NCBI RefSeq assembly: GCF_003325455.1
Contig: NZ_CP025198.1
Coordinates: forward strand, 1,302,001-1,366,000
Reading direction: 5' to 3'
Source of the DNA: Acidipropionibacterium virtanenii
GTDB taxonomy: Bacteria; Actinomycetota; Actinomycetes; Propionibacteriales; Propionibacteriaceae
DNA: 64,000 bases
Below are positions 6,717-17,495 of this stretch, one piece after another; the stretch's first letter is position 1; every line of letters starts with the position of its first letter. The notes beneath the pieces were generated by a model, which was not told where the DNA came from, made no database searches, and worked only from the letters and a program-made list of their open reading frames with translations. The translations under genes and the position numbers were made by a program.

Positions 6717-9311
6717 TCAGGACAGACTCCTCGCCTGGCAGCGCAGGGCCCTCTCGGCGGCATCGGACTCCTCGAGGAGCACCCTGTTCACCGTGCTGGT
6801 GAGGGTGCGCGACGACGCCCACTGGCGCAGCTCGTCGAGCCAGGCGCGGTCGGCATTCTCAACCGGGAACAGCCACTGGAGGGCGTTCTGGATCTGAGCG
6901 TGTCCGGCCGTGGCCCACTGACCCTCCCCGGCGTCCACCGCGGCGCACAGCTGGAGGTACTTCGCGGCGTAGGGCGCCAGCACCTCCTGCTGGTCCGGAT
7001 TGATGAAGTGGCTGACGATCTCGCGGTAGGTCTCATTGGGGACGCCGCGTTCATCGGTCGCTCGTTTCCAGGCGGTGGCCTTGGCCTCGGCTGTGGGGAC
7101 CGCCGCCCGCGCCCCGGCGGCGGCCTGGGCCCCGGCGATCGTGTTGTCGCGGTCCTGCTCGTCGGCGATGAGCTGCTCCTCGGCCCTCCCCAGCCGTGCC
7201 AGGGCGGCGATGATCCGCCACCTCATGCCCTGGTCGACGACCAGCCCCTCGGGGACCTCCTCGCCGGTCAGCCAGCCCGTCAGCAGGTCGGCCCCCTCGG
7301 CCCCGAGAACCGCCAGCAGCCCGCCCGCGAGAGCCACCTGGTGGTCGCCGCCGGGCTCGGTGTCCTTGAGCTGGACGGCGATCGCGCTGATGAGGGCGGT
7401 CCGGACCTCGGACCTCAGTTCGGGGGCGGTATATGACAGCACCGCGGTGGTGGCCTGGCGGATGAGCGACTGGACCGCCGTGAGATCGGTCTCGCTGCCC
7501 AGACCTCCGATGACCAGGGCGACGTAGTCCTGCGCCCGCAGTTCCGCGTCGCGGCACATGTCCCAGGCCGCCCCCCAGCACAGCGCCCTGGCGAGCGGAT
7601 CGCTCAGGGCGGCGATGTGCTCGGTGAGGGTCTTCAGGCTGTGCTCGTCGAGCCGGACCTTGACGTAGCTGAGATCGGCGTCGTTGAGCAGGACCAGGTC
7701 GCCGCGGGCGCGCCCGGCAAGGGCGGCGATCGGCGTCCGCTCCCCGTGGACGTCGACCTCCAGGCCGTCGGTGCGCACCAGCCCGTCCTGGGTGAGGGAG
7801 TAGATGCCGATCCCCATCCGATGGGTCCGCAGGGTGGGGAACCGCGCCGGCGCGCTCTGGACGATGTCGAAACGGGTGAAGTTGCCGTCCTCGTCGACGT
7901 CGAAGTCGGGCCGCACGGTATTGACGCCGGGGGTGCGCAGCCATTCCCGGGTGAAACCGGACAGATCGCGTCCACTGGCCTTCTGCAGTTCTTCGAGGAG
8001 GTCGGAGAGCCGGCTGTTGGCGAATTTGTGGGCCTCCAGGTAGGCGCGAACCCCGACGAGGAACTGCTCCTCGCCGACGAAGGCGACCAGCTGCTTGAGG
8101 GTCGAGGCCCCCTTGGCGTAGGTGATGCCGTCGAAGTTCTGTTCCACCGTCGCCAGATCCACCATGTCGGCGGCGATCGGATGGGTGGTGGGCAGCTGAT
8201 CCTGCCGGTACCCCCAGGTCTTGCGCTGGTTGGCGAAGGACACCCACGGGTTCACCCCGCCGTGCTTCGCGGCGATCTTCTCCTGGCAGTGGTGGGAGGC
8301 CCACTCGGCGAAGGACTCGTTGAGCCACAGATCATCCCACCAGGTCATCGTCACCAGGTCGCCGAACCACATGTGCGCCAGCTCGTGGAGGATCGTGTTG
8401 TCGCGGGCCTCGTACTGGGCCGAGGTCACCCGGGAGCGGAACAGGTAGTCGTCGCGGTGGGTGACGCAGCCGGCGTTCTCCATCGCACCGGCGTTGAACT
8501 CGGGGACGAAGGACTGGTCGTACTTGCCGAAGGGGTAGGGGTGGCCGAACTCCTCCTCGTAGACCTCGAACCCGCGCTGGGTGGTGGTGCGGATCCGCTC
8601 GGCATCCAGGAACTCGGTCATCGATCGGCGGCAGAGGATGTCGGCGCCGATGTCTTTGCCCTCGCGGGTCCGCACCGTGCCGTGGTCGACGGCGTAGTGG
8701 CCGGCCACCAGAGCGGTCAGATAGGTCGAGATCGGCGGGGTCGCGGGGAACTGCCAGGTGGCGATCCCCTCGTAAGGGCCGTCGGAGGGCTCGGGGGTGG
8801 TGCCGTTCGAGATGACCGTCCATCCCTGTGGCGCCAGGACCTTCAGGGCGAAGGCGGCCTTGAGATCGGGCTGTTCGAAGTTCGCATACATTCGGCGGGC
8901 ATCGGCGATCTCGAACTGGGTGTACAGGTAGACCCGGTCGTCCGCCGGATCGACGAATCGGTGCAGCCCCTCGCCCGAGTGGGAGTAGCGGCACAGCGCG
9001 ACGACGGTCAGCTCGTGATCGCCGACCCCGGCCTCGATCGGGAACCGGTGGTCGTGGTGAAGAGCCGGATCCAGCGGAACCCCGTCGAGCTCGGCGGCGT
9101 AGACGCCGTCGGCGATGAGATCGGCGTGGGTCGCCTCCCCGGTACTCGAGAAGCTGATCGTCGACGAGGAGACGAAGGTGCCGGCGGGATCGGCGAGCGG
9201 GTTGCCCTGGGGATCACGGCCCGACAGGTCGACGACCACCCGGTAGGAGTGGGCGGTGACGATGCGCGAGCGCTGCTCCGCCTCATCGCGGGTGATATTC
9301 ACCGGATTCAT
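6717..9311 (-). CDS. pepN: Aminopeptidase N (M1 family zinc metallopeptidase)
   Basis: This 864-residue cytosolic aminopeptidase removes N-terminal residues from peptides. The substrate motif GAMEN is at residues 275-279; the zinc site HELAH is at 309-313 with the third ligand E332 in NESFAEW, exactly the M1 spacing. The N-terminal beta-domain and the long helical C-terminal ERAP1-like domain are both present. The start at 9311 (MNPVNITRDEAEQ) has GGAGG five bases upstream; the frame stays open far upstream but that region is non-coding and overlaps neighbouring genes. It is transcribed divergently from the nitroreductase gene across 237 bp that show no other gene. Confidence 0.96.
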   Translation of the reverse strand: MNPVNITRDEAEQRSRIVTAHSYRVVVDLSGRDPQGNPLADPAGTFVSSSTISFSSTGEATHADLIADGVYAAELDGVPLDPALHHDHRFPIEAGVGDHELTVVALCRYSHSGEGLHRFVDPADDRVYLYTQFEIADARRMYANFEQPDLKAAFALKVLAPQGWTVISNGTTPEPSDGPYEGIATWQFPATPPISTYLTALVAGHYAVDHGTVRTREGKDIGADILCRRSMTEFLDAERIRTTTQRGFEVYEEEFGHPYPFGKYDQSFVPEFNAGAMENAGCVTHRDDYLFRSRVTSAQYEARDNTILHELAHMWFGDLVTMTWWDDLWLNESFAEWASHHCQEKIAAKHGGVNPWVSFANQRKTWGYRQDQLPTTHPIAADMVDLATVEQNFDGITYAKGASTLKQLVAFVGEEQFLVGVRAYLEAHKFANSRLSDLLEELQKASGRDLSGFTREWLRTPGVNTVRPDFDVDEDGNFTRFDIVQSAPARFPTLRTHRMGIGIYSLTQDGLVRTDGLEVDVHGERTPIAALAGRARGDLVLLNDADLSYVKVRLDEHSLKTLTEHIAALSDPLARALCWGAAWDMCRDAELRAQDYVALVIGGLGSETDLTAVQSLIRQATTAVLSYTAPELRSEVRTALISAIAVQLKDTEPGGDHQVALAGGLLAVLGAEGADLLTGWLTGEEVPEGLVVDQGMRWRIIAALARLGRAEEQLIADEQDRDNTIAGAQAAAGARAAVPTAEAKATAWKRATDERGVPNETYREIVSHFINPDQQEVLAPYAAKYLQLCAAVDAGEGQWATAGHAQIQNALQWLFPVENADRAWLDELRQWASSRTLTSTVNRVLLEESDAAERALRCQARSLS

Positions 9312-9548
9312 GGTGCCTCCGTATGCGAGTCGGCGCGGGCTCTCCTGATCGGTATCCGCTTCCTGGCCAGACTGTATCGGCTGCCCGGCGCTCCCGGGGC
9401 CGCAGGCGGGGCGGTTCCGCGGAATCGCGGGACCGTGATGCGAGGGCCGGGGAGTTCTGGCCGCCCGGCTGTGAGCCGACCGCGAACATGGCGGACGTCG
9501 TCGCCCCGGGCCTCCCGCGGTCGGCCCGGGGCGGGTTGACTTGGGGAC

Positions 9549-10151
9549 ATGACGACGACAGTTGACTTCTGGTTCGATCCCGCCTGTCCCTGGGCCTGGA
9601 TGACCTCCAGGTGGATGCTCGAGGTGGAGGAGGTGCGAGACGTGCACACCGTCTTCCACGTGATGAGCCTGGCCGTGCTCAACCAGGGCCGCGACCTCCC
9701 GGAGGGCTACCGCAAGGAGATGGACCGGGCGTGGATCGGGGCCCGGGCGGCCACCGGCGTCGTGGAGACCTACGGCGACGAGGCCGTGCGCCCCTTCTAC
9801 ACCGCACTGGGCACCCGCTACCACCTCCAGAAGGCGCCGCACGACGAGGCGACGGTCGCGCAAGCGCTGAGCGAGTGCGGATACGACCCCGACATCGCGA
9901 CGCGGGCGACCACCGAGGAGTTCGATGAGGCGATGATCGCCTCTCACCACCAGGGCATGGATCCGGTGGGTCAGGACGTCGGCACCCCGGTGATCCACCT
10001 GAACGGGATGGCGCTGTTCGGCCCGGTGATCTCCCCGGCGCCCAAGGGGGAGCAGGCCGGCGAGCTCTTCGACGGCTTCGAGAAGATGGTCGCCTACCCC
10101 GGCTTCTTCGAACTCAAGCGCACCCGCACGGTGGGGCCCGTATTTGATTGA
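9549..10151 (+). CDS. DsbA-fold protein, mycothiol-dependent nitroreductase-like
   Basis: This 200-residue thioredoxin-fold protein has the active-site sequence DPACPWAW with C13, matching the CPWx motif of the actinobacterial Rv2466c-like mycothiol-dependent reductases rather than a CxxC disulfide oxidase. The helical insertion and the cis-Pro region GTPVIHLNG (about residue 145) are as expected. Members reduce nitro compounds or disulfides with mycothiol in the cytosol. It has no signal peptide. It stands alone between divergent pepN and ligA. Substrate remains inferred from family only. Confidence 0.85.
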   Translation: MTTTVDFWFDPACPWAWMTSRWMLEVEEVRDVHTVFHVMSLAVLNQGRDLPEGYRKEMDRAWIGARAATGVVETYGDEAVRPFYTALGTRYHLQKAPHDEATVAQALSECGYDPDIATRATTEEFDEAMIASHHQGMDPVGQDVGTPVIHLNGMALFGPVISPAPKGEQAGELFDGFEKMVAYPGFFELKRTRTVGPVFD

Positions 10152-12506
<2,355 letters not shown>

Positions 12507-12521
12507 GTACTCGCCCGGACC

Positions 12522-13124
12522 TCAGCCCAGGTGGCGGGCCACCCGATCCTGGAGGCGGAGTTTCGCCGCCGGCCACTCGTGGGCCAGCAGCGAGTAGCAC
12601 ACGGCGTCGTCCAGGACGCCGTTGGCGTGCCGGGCATAGGCCCGCAGCACCCCGTCGAGCCGGAACCCGAGCCGTTCGATCGCCGCCCGGGACTGCTGGT
12701 TGGTCCACTTGGTGCGCAGCCCGACCCGCTGGCAGCCGAGCTGCTCCATCGCATGCCCGATGAGCAGCAGCTTGGAGTCGGCATTGGCGCCGGTGCCCTG
12801 GGCCGAGGCGCGGGTCCACGTGTAGCCGATCTCCAGGCGGGGCACGTCCGGCGTCAGGTCGTAGTAGGTGGTGACGCCCAGAGGCTGCCCGTCGCGGCGC
12901 CGTATGCAGGCGAAGGGCACCATCGTTGCGGCGTCGCGGGCCGCGAGTTTGGAGGCGATGTCCTCGGCCATCCGTTCCGGCGACGGGGTCGACGTCCACC
13001 ACAGCCGTTCCCCCAGATCGCCGTCGCGCACCGCCTCCACCAGGCCGTCCAGATGGCCCGCAGACAGAGGCTCCAGACGCACCAGCCGACCCGTGAGCGT
13101 CAGATCGGGATCGATCCAGGTCAT
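12522..13124 (-). CDS. GNAT family N-acetyltransferase (RimJ/RimL-like)
   Basis: This 200-residue protein of the RimJ/RimL-like GNAT group begins LTGRLVRLEPLSAGHLDGL, with the acceptor-site segment RLEIGYTWTRASAQGTGAN and the late NQQSRAAIERLGFRLDGVLR motif. The A-loop QGTGAN replaces the usual QGxGxA, typical of this subgroup. The ATG overlaps the stop of the upstream acetyltransferase gene by one base (TGATG), so the two form an operon. It converges on ligA with 15 bp between the stops. Substrate unknown. Confidence 0.82.
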   Translation of the reverse strand: MTWIDPDLTLTGRLVRLEPLSAGHLDGLVEAVRDGDLGERLWWTSTPSPERMAEDIASKLAARDAATMVPFACIRRRDGQPLGVTTYYDLTPDVPRLEIGYTWTRASAQGTGANADSKLLLIGHAMEQLGCQRVGLRTKWTNQQSRAAIERLGFRLDGVLRAYARHANGVLDDAVCYSLLAHEWPAAKLRLQDRVARHLG

Positions 13125-14410
13125 CAGAACTCCGTGATGTTGTGGGGGGTGTCGTCGGTGGCGAAGAGCCTGGCGACGGTGCGGACCTGATCGGGGGTGC
13201 CGCGCAGCCGCCGGGCGCCGGCTAGCGCCTCGGCCCGGACGGTGCCGAAGTACAGCGAGCCCAGCGAGGCGATGTCGAGGGCCACGGCGTCCCGGTCGCG
13301 GACAGGCGTCACCTCGGCCGGTGAGCCGGCCTCCGCGACATCGACGCGGTAGGCGCCCGAGCACCACTCCAGCGGGTCGATGACGCGCAGGGTCACCGAT
13401 CCGGTGTGGTCCCAGCCGCGGACCGCCAGGGCCCGGGCGACGTCGAGGATCCGCAGCCAGGTGAGGTCCGCATTGCCGGTGAACCGCACCACCCGTGGGT
13501 CGCGCACCGCCCAGGGCAGCGGCGTCGAGGGGTTCACCTTCGAGGCGGTGATCCGGGTCACCAGGTCGATCGAGGCCAGGAACTCCCACAGCGCCAGCTC
13601 GGCCTCCGTGGTGACCGCCTCCATGTCCCGCACCTTGAGGGTCGAGCCGAAACTCTCGGTCACCTCGTAGGAGACGACGCCGTCCGGCCGTCCGTCCGCA
13701 TCCCGGTGGACCGCCGAGCGGACCCGCCGGTTGGGCTTCTGATCCTCGTAGTCCCAGCGTCCGGCGGCGAACTCCACCCACCAGTCCAGACGGCCGTGGG
13801 AGCCCCGGTGGGAGCGGTGGAAGGCGTCGAAGACCTCGCGGCGCACGTCGTCGATCTCATCGGCGGCGACCATCTGCACAGAGCCCTCCGGCTCGTGGGC
13901 CAGGGTGAACCGACCGTCGCTGATGACCTCGACGCGCTGGTCGTGGCTGGAGACCCCGAAGCCGAAGCGGCCGTAGATGGCCCCTTCGGTGGCCGTCAGG
14001 ACGGCCATCGAGCGGCCGGACTCCCGGGCCACTGCCAGGTCATGGCTGATGAGTCCGCGCAGGATGCCGCGACGGCGATGGGTCGGGCGGACGGTGACGT
14101 CGGTGATGAAGTCGGCCGGCTCCAGATGGCCATGGCCGGTATTCACCGTCGAGTCGTAACTGGCCAGGGTGGCCACCGGAAGGCCCGGCAGCTCGAGCTC
14201 CGGCTCGGGTCCGCGGACCGCCCACAGCCTCTCCCCGGCCACATGATCGGCGTAGTGGACGAGGAAATCATGATCGGGTTCGGCCATGTGGAAGCCGAGA
14301 TTCACCGCACGCGACACATTGGCCAGCTCATCGGTGAGCCGGCCGTCTGAGACGACGCGGGTCAGGCGGTAGGGCTGGGGCAGCTGAGGGCTTTCCTGGA
14401 TCTCGGACAT
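13124..14410 (-). CDS. Eis-type GNAT acetyltransferase with SCP2-like domain
   Basis: This 428-residue protein has a two-GNAT plus sterol-carrier-like architecture as in Eis, which acetylates amino groups of aminoglycosides and protein lysines. Acetyl-CoA motif: ITDVTVRPTHRRRGILRGLI (residues about 115-135). YGRFGFG follows, then the second GNAT half and the C-terminal SCP2-like region (LRVIDPLEWCSGAYRVDV). The start MSEIQESPQ at 14410 is taken because longer readings run into the rpiB promoter region. It is divergent from rpiB with 88 bp between starts and is translationally coupled to the next acetyltransferase. Whether it inactivates drugs is not shown by sequence. Confidence 0.85.
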   Translation of the reverse strand: MSEIQESPQLPQPYRLTRVVSDGRLTDELANVSRAVNLGFHMAEPDHDFLVHYADHVAGERLWAVRGPEPELELPGLPVATLASYDSTVNTGHGHLEPADFITDVTVRPTHRRRGILRGLISHDLAVARESGRSMAVLTATEGAIYGRFGFGVSSHDQRVEVISDGRFTLAHEPEGSVQMVAADEIDDVRREVFDAFHRSHRGSHGRLDWWVEFAAGRWDYEDQKPNRRVRSAVHRDADGRPDGVVSYEVTESFGSTLKVRDMEAVTTEAELALWEFLASIDLVTRITASKVNPSTPLPWAVRDPRVVRFTGNADLTWLRILDVARALAVRGWDHTGSVTLRVIDPLEWCSGAYRVDVAEAGSPAEVTPVRDRDAVALDIASLGSLYFGTVRAEALAGARRLRGTPDQVRTVARLFATDDTPHNITEF

Positions 14411-14498
14411 GGGCCCCACGGTATCCACCCTTGGTGAGCAGCGGACTGAATCGCGGCCCCGTGGCCCCCGCAGGGCGCGGCGATGGGAGGATGACCCC

Positions 14499-14969
14499 AT
14501 GAGTTTCACACCCTCGCATGTGCATATCGCCACCGATCATGCTGCTTTCGAGCTGAAGCAGTACCTCAAGGAACAGCTGCTGGCCGCCGGTTACGACGTC
14601 GTGGACCACGGTGCGACCGAGTACGACCCCGAGGACGACTACCCGAAGCCCTGCATCACCTGCGCCCGTGCGGTCGTCGCCGAGCCCGGCTCCCTGGGAA
14701 TCGTCTGCGGCGGCTCCGGCAACGGCGAGCAGATCGCCGCGAACAAGGTGGACGGCATCCGCGCCGCCCTGGTCTACAGCGACGAGACCGCGAAGTTGGC
14801 CCGCGAGCACAACGACGCCAATGTCATCTCCCTCGGCGGGCGCATGCAGCCCGTCGAGGAGGCCTGGAAATGGGTGCAGACCTTCCTGTCCACCCCCTTC
14901 TCCGGGGCCGAGCGTCACCAGCGCCGAATCGACCAGCTCGCCGCCTGGGAGAACACGGGCAGTATCTGA
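14499..14969 (+). CDS. rpiB: Ribose-5-phosphate isomerase B
   Basis: This 156-residue RpiB interconverts ribulose 5-phosphate and ribose 5-phosphate in the non-oxidative pentose-phosphate pathway. The substrate-binding D13-H14 and H104 are in the expected places, and the anion hole is GGSGNG (71-76). The site has both C70, the position of the catalytic Cys in the E. coli enzyme, and E77 in NGEQIAAN, the catalytic Glu used by the mycobacterial type. The GGSGNGEQ sequence groups it with the actinobacterial Glu type. It is divergent from the Eis-like gene. Confidence 0.95.
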   Translation: MSFTPSHVHIATDHAAFELKQYLKEQLLAAGYDVVDHGATEYDPEDDYPKPCITCARAVVAEPGSLGIVCGGSGNGEQIAANKVDGIRAALVYSDETAKLAREHNDANVISLGGRMQPVEEAWKWVQTFLSTPFSGAERHQRRIDQLAAWENTGSI

Positions 14970-14994
14970 CGCGGGCCTCGCGCCACGGGTGGGC

Positions 14995-15216
14995 TCAGTC
15001 GGTCGACGGAGAGTCCCCCTCGGCTCGTCGCCGCAGGTCGGCCAGGATGACGCCCCACTCCTGACCCGGAGCCGGCATCTGCGGGGGCGTTCCCGGGACC
15101 GGGGTCCCGGTCCGGTCGCTACTGTGGTGGAGGTCGCGGGCTCGCAGCGCACGCACGCGATCGATCACCGGACCGGTGTGCCGCTGGGTGCCAGAATTCC
15201 TGCCCTGTCTGCTCAC
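14995..15216 (-). CDS. Possible small protein, unknown
   Basis: A 73-residue reading from a GTG at 15216 to 14995, Arg-rich in its first half (GPVIDRVRALRARDLHH) and Pro-rich then acidic in the second. Third codon positions are almost all G or C, as in the real genes here, and the region is otherwise an unexplained 274-bp gap between rpiB and the glycosylase. The ribosome-binding site is weak. Its start would lie only 27 bp from the divergent nei start. I do not recognise it; it could also be a chance reading. Confidence 0.35.
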   Translation of the reverse strand: MSRQGRNSGTQRHTGPVIDRVRALRARDLHHSSDRTGTPVPGTPPQMPAPGQEWGVILADLRRRAEGDSPSTD

Positions 15217-15243
15217 CCCGCCATTCCACCACAGGAGGTCCAC

Positions 15244-16059
15244 TTGCCCGAGGGGCACGTCATCCATCGGCTCGCCGACGAGCTCACTGCAGTCTTCGAG
15301 GGCCACGAGGTCTCGGTGAGTTCCCCGCAGGGGCGATTCGCGGTGGAGTCGGTGCACCTGGACGGGACGGTGCTGCGCGGAGCCGAGGCCTGGGGAAAGC
15401 ACCTCTTCATCGACTTCGCGGCCCCCGAGGCTCACTGGGTGCATATCCACCTGGGTCTGATCGGACGCCTCACAGTAGGGCCGGTCACCCCGGTGCACGG
15501 CCAGGTGAGGCTGCGGATCGAGAACTCCACATCGGTGGCGGACCTGCGCGGGCCGCAGTGGTGCCGACTGCTGACCGACGACGAGCGCCGCGCAGTGCTG
15601 GCCACCGTGGGCGCCGATCCCATCCGTGACGACGCCGATCCCGAGCGTGCCTGGCGGGCCGTCCATCGCAGCTCCCGGTCCGTCGCGGCACTGCTGATGG
15701 ACCAGTCGATCGCCGCCGGGGTCGGCAATATCTATCGGGCCGAGGTGCTGTTCCGGGCCCGGCTGGATCCGACGACCCCGGGCAACCGGCTCAGCCACGC
15801 CACCTGGACCCGCATCTGGGCCGATCTGGTCGATCTGATGCGCCTGGGCGTGGCGAACGGCCGCATCGACACCGTCGCCGCCGAGCACACCCCCGAGGCG
15901 ATGGGACGGCCCCCGCGGGTCGACCGGCACGGCGGAGAGGTGTACGTGTACCGGCGTGCGGGACAGCCCTGCCTGGTCTGCGGGGCACCGGTCCGCCAGA
16001 CCGATCTCGGCGGACGGCACCTCTTCTGGTGCCCGCGCTGCCAGCGGAGGCACCGATGA
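15244..16059 (+). CDS. Fpg/Nei family DNA glycosylase/AP lyase
   Basis: This 271-residue base-excision repair enzyme is of the Nei type. The start is a TTG at 15244, eight bases after a strong AGGAGGT, and it gives M-P-E-G, so that P2 is the catalytic nucleophile and E3 the general acid after Met removal; no other start would leave Pro at the N-terminus. The H2TH region includes DQSIAAGVGNIYRAEVLF, and the C-terminal zinc finger uses C243, C246, C263 and C266. It excises oxidised bases and nicks the strand. It overlaps the next gene by four bases (ATGA). Confidence 0.93.
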   Translation: MPEGHVIHRLADELTAVFEGHEVSVSSPQGRFAVESVHLDGTVLRGAEAWGKHLFIDFAAPEAHWVHIHLGLIGRLTVGPVTPVHGQVRLRIENSTSVADLRGPQWCRLLTDDERRAVLATVGADPIRDDADPERAWRAVHRSSRSVAALLMDQSIAAGVGNIYRAEVLFRARLDPTTPGNRLSHATWTRIWADLVDLMRLGVANGRIDTVAAEHTPEAMGRPPRVDRHGGEVYVYRRAGQPCLVCGAPVRQTDLGGRHLFWCPRCQRRHR

Positions 16060-17462
16060 GCGACGACCTCTGGGACCGGACCGTCCTCAGCCTCACCACC
16101 GATGCCCACGGCTGGCCGGTCGCCGCCACCCGCACGGCCGCGGGCCTGGTGTCGGTCGACGCCCCCCCGCCGTGGCGGCCCGTCGATCTGGAGTGCGGCG
16201 GCCGGGAACTCGAGGTGACCGCCGAGCACCCCGACGGGGCTCGCATGCGGATCCGCCACACCATCGAGGAGACCTGGGACATCCGCATCACCATCAGGGC
16301 CATCGGAGACCGGCGGATCCGGGTGCCGGGGCCGCGCTGGCGATTCCTCACAGACACCCCCGTCCACGCCTGGCCGGCGGGGGCCGACGGTGCCGTCGCC
16401 ACCGCGCCCCGCGACGGGCGGCACCTGGTGTGGAAGCAGCTGGCGGGAGACTCGCGGATCGGCGACGACGGCGTCCTCCCCCTGGGCGCGGTCATCGAGC
16501 TGGACGCCGGCGAGGCGGTCAGCTGCTCCTGGCGCGGACACGAGGTCACCTCGCCGCGGCAGCTGCTGCGAGACCTTCCCGACTGGCTGCCGGCCGAACT
16601 CATCGAGACCGACGGCGCCGAGATCTGGTGCGACACCCCCGACGCCGGGCTCATGATGGACGGCGCCGAGACCGACGGACAGGTGCTGGCGGGCCGGCCG
16701 GGGCTCCACGAGCTGGAGGTCCGCCAGTCCCGCGGCACCACCCGGCTGGCGCTCGGCTGGGCGCCGTCCTTCGCCGCCGTCCGGCGGATTCGTGGCGGGG
16801 AGATCATGCGCAGCCTCGACGTCCGCCGCGCCGACGGTCCCCGGCTGTGGATCCTCACCCGGGCCGCGGAGGCCGCCGACGTCGACCGGGTGGCCCTTGA
16901 GATGGTCGACGAAGCCCTGGAGAACCTGCTGTCGCGACCGGGCGCCGACCTGCTCACGGTCGTCACCGCGCTGACCCGGTCCTCGGTCACAGCCGACACC
17001 GATATCTGGAATGCGGCACTGGAGGCGCTGTCGCGGCTGCCCGTCGAGGCACCGGGCACTCTGATGGCCCACGCTCTGGCGGCCTCCCTGGCCAGCATCG
17101 GCGGCGGCCCCCGGCCGGGGCCGCTGGAGAGCCCGGTCGACCTCGACGATCCGCTGGTGCGCGCCGAGCGGAGCATGCTTCTGGAGCCCGGCCGGGATCC
17201 GGACGCCGACGCCCTCGCGGCGCTGTGGCTGCTGGGCGGCGTCCTTCCCTCCCCGGCTCCGGGACCGCTGCTGGACGGGCACGGCCGCCACCCGGCACAG
17301 CGCACCGCGCAGGCGGTGGCCGTCACCTCCATGTGGCCCGAGTGGTGGGACGTCACCGCGGACTGGGGGGCCGACGCCGCCACCCTGAGACAGCGCGCCG
17401 TCCGCCGGCTTCTGGCCCAGGATCATCTCGACGACGAGGCCCTGGCCCTGCTCATGTGGTGA
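16056..17462 (+). CDS. Unknown protein coupled to Nei-type glycosylase
   Basis: This 468-residue protein has no family that I recognise. Its N-terminal half (about 1-250) alternates short hydrophobic strands with turns and is rich in Trp, suggesting beta-sandwich repeats; the C-terminal half (about 260-468) is helical with many Leu/Ala pairs. No signal peptide, membrane segment or catalytic motif is evident, so it is probably cytosolic. The ATG overlaps the glycosylase stop (ATGA), implying co-translation and perhaps a shared role in DNA repair, which is inference from position only. lysX follows 33 bp downstream. Confidence 0.75.
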   Translation: MSDDLWDRTVLSLTTDAHGWPVAATRTAAGLVSVDAPPPWRPVDLECGGRELEVTAEHPDGARMRIRHTIEETWDIRITIRAIGDRRIRVPGPRWRFLTDTPVHAWPAGADGAVATAPRDGRHLVWKQLAGDSRIGDDGVLPLGAVIELDAGEAVSCSWRGHEVTSPRQLLRDLPDWLPAELIETDGAEIWCDTPDAGLMMDGAETDGQVLAGRPGLHELEVRQSRGTTRLALGWAPSFAAVRRIRGGEIMRSLDVRRADGPRLWILTRAAEAADVDRVALEMVDEALENLLSRPGADLLTVVTALTRSSVTADTDIWNAALEALSRLPVEAPGTLMAHALAASLASIGGGPRPGPLESPVDLDDPLVRAERSMLLEPGRDPDADALAALWLLGGVLPSPAPGPLLDGHGRHPAQRTAQAVAVTSMWPEWWDVTADWGADAATLRQRAVRRLLAQDHLDDEALALLMW

Positions 17463-17495
17463 GCGACAGGTCAACGGTGGTGGCAGTCTTGGGGT

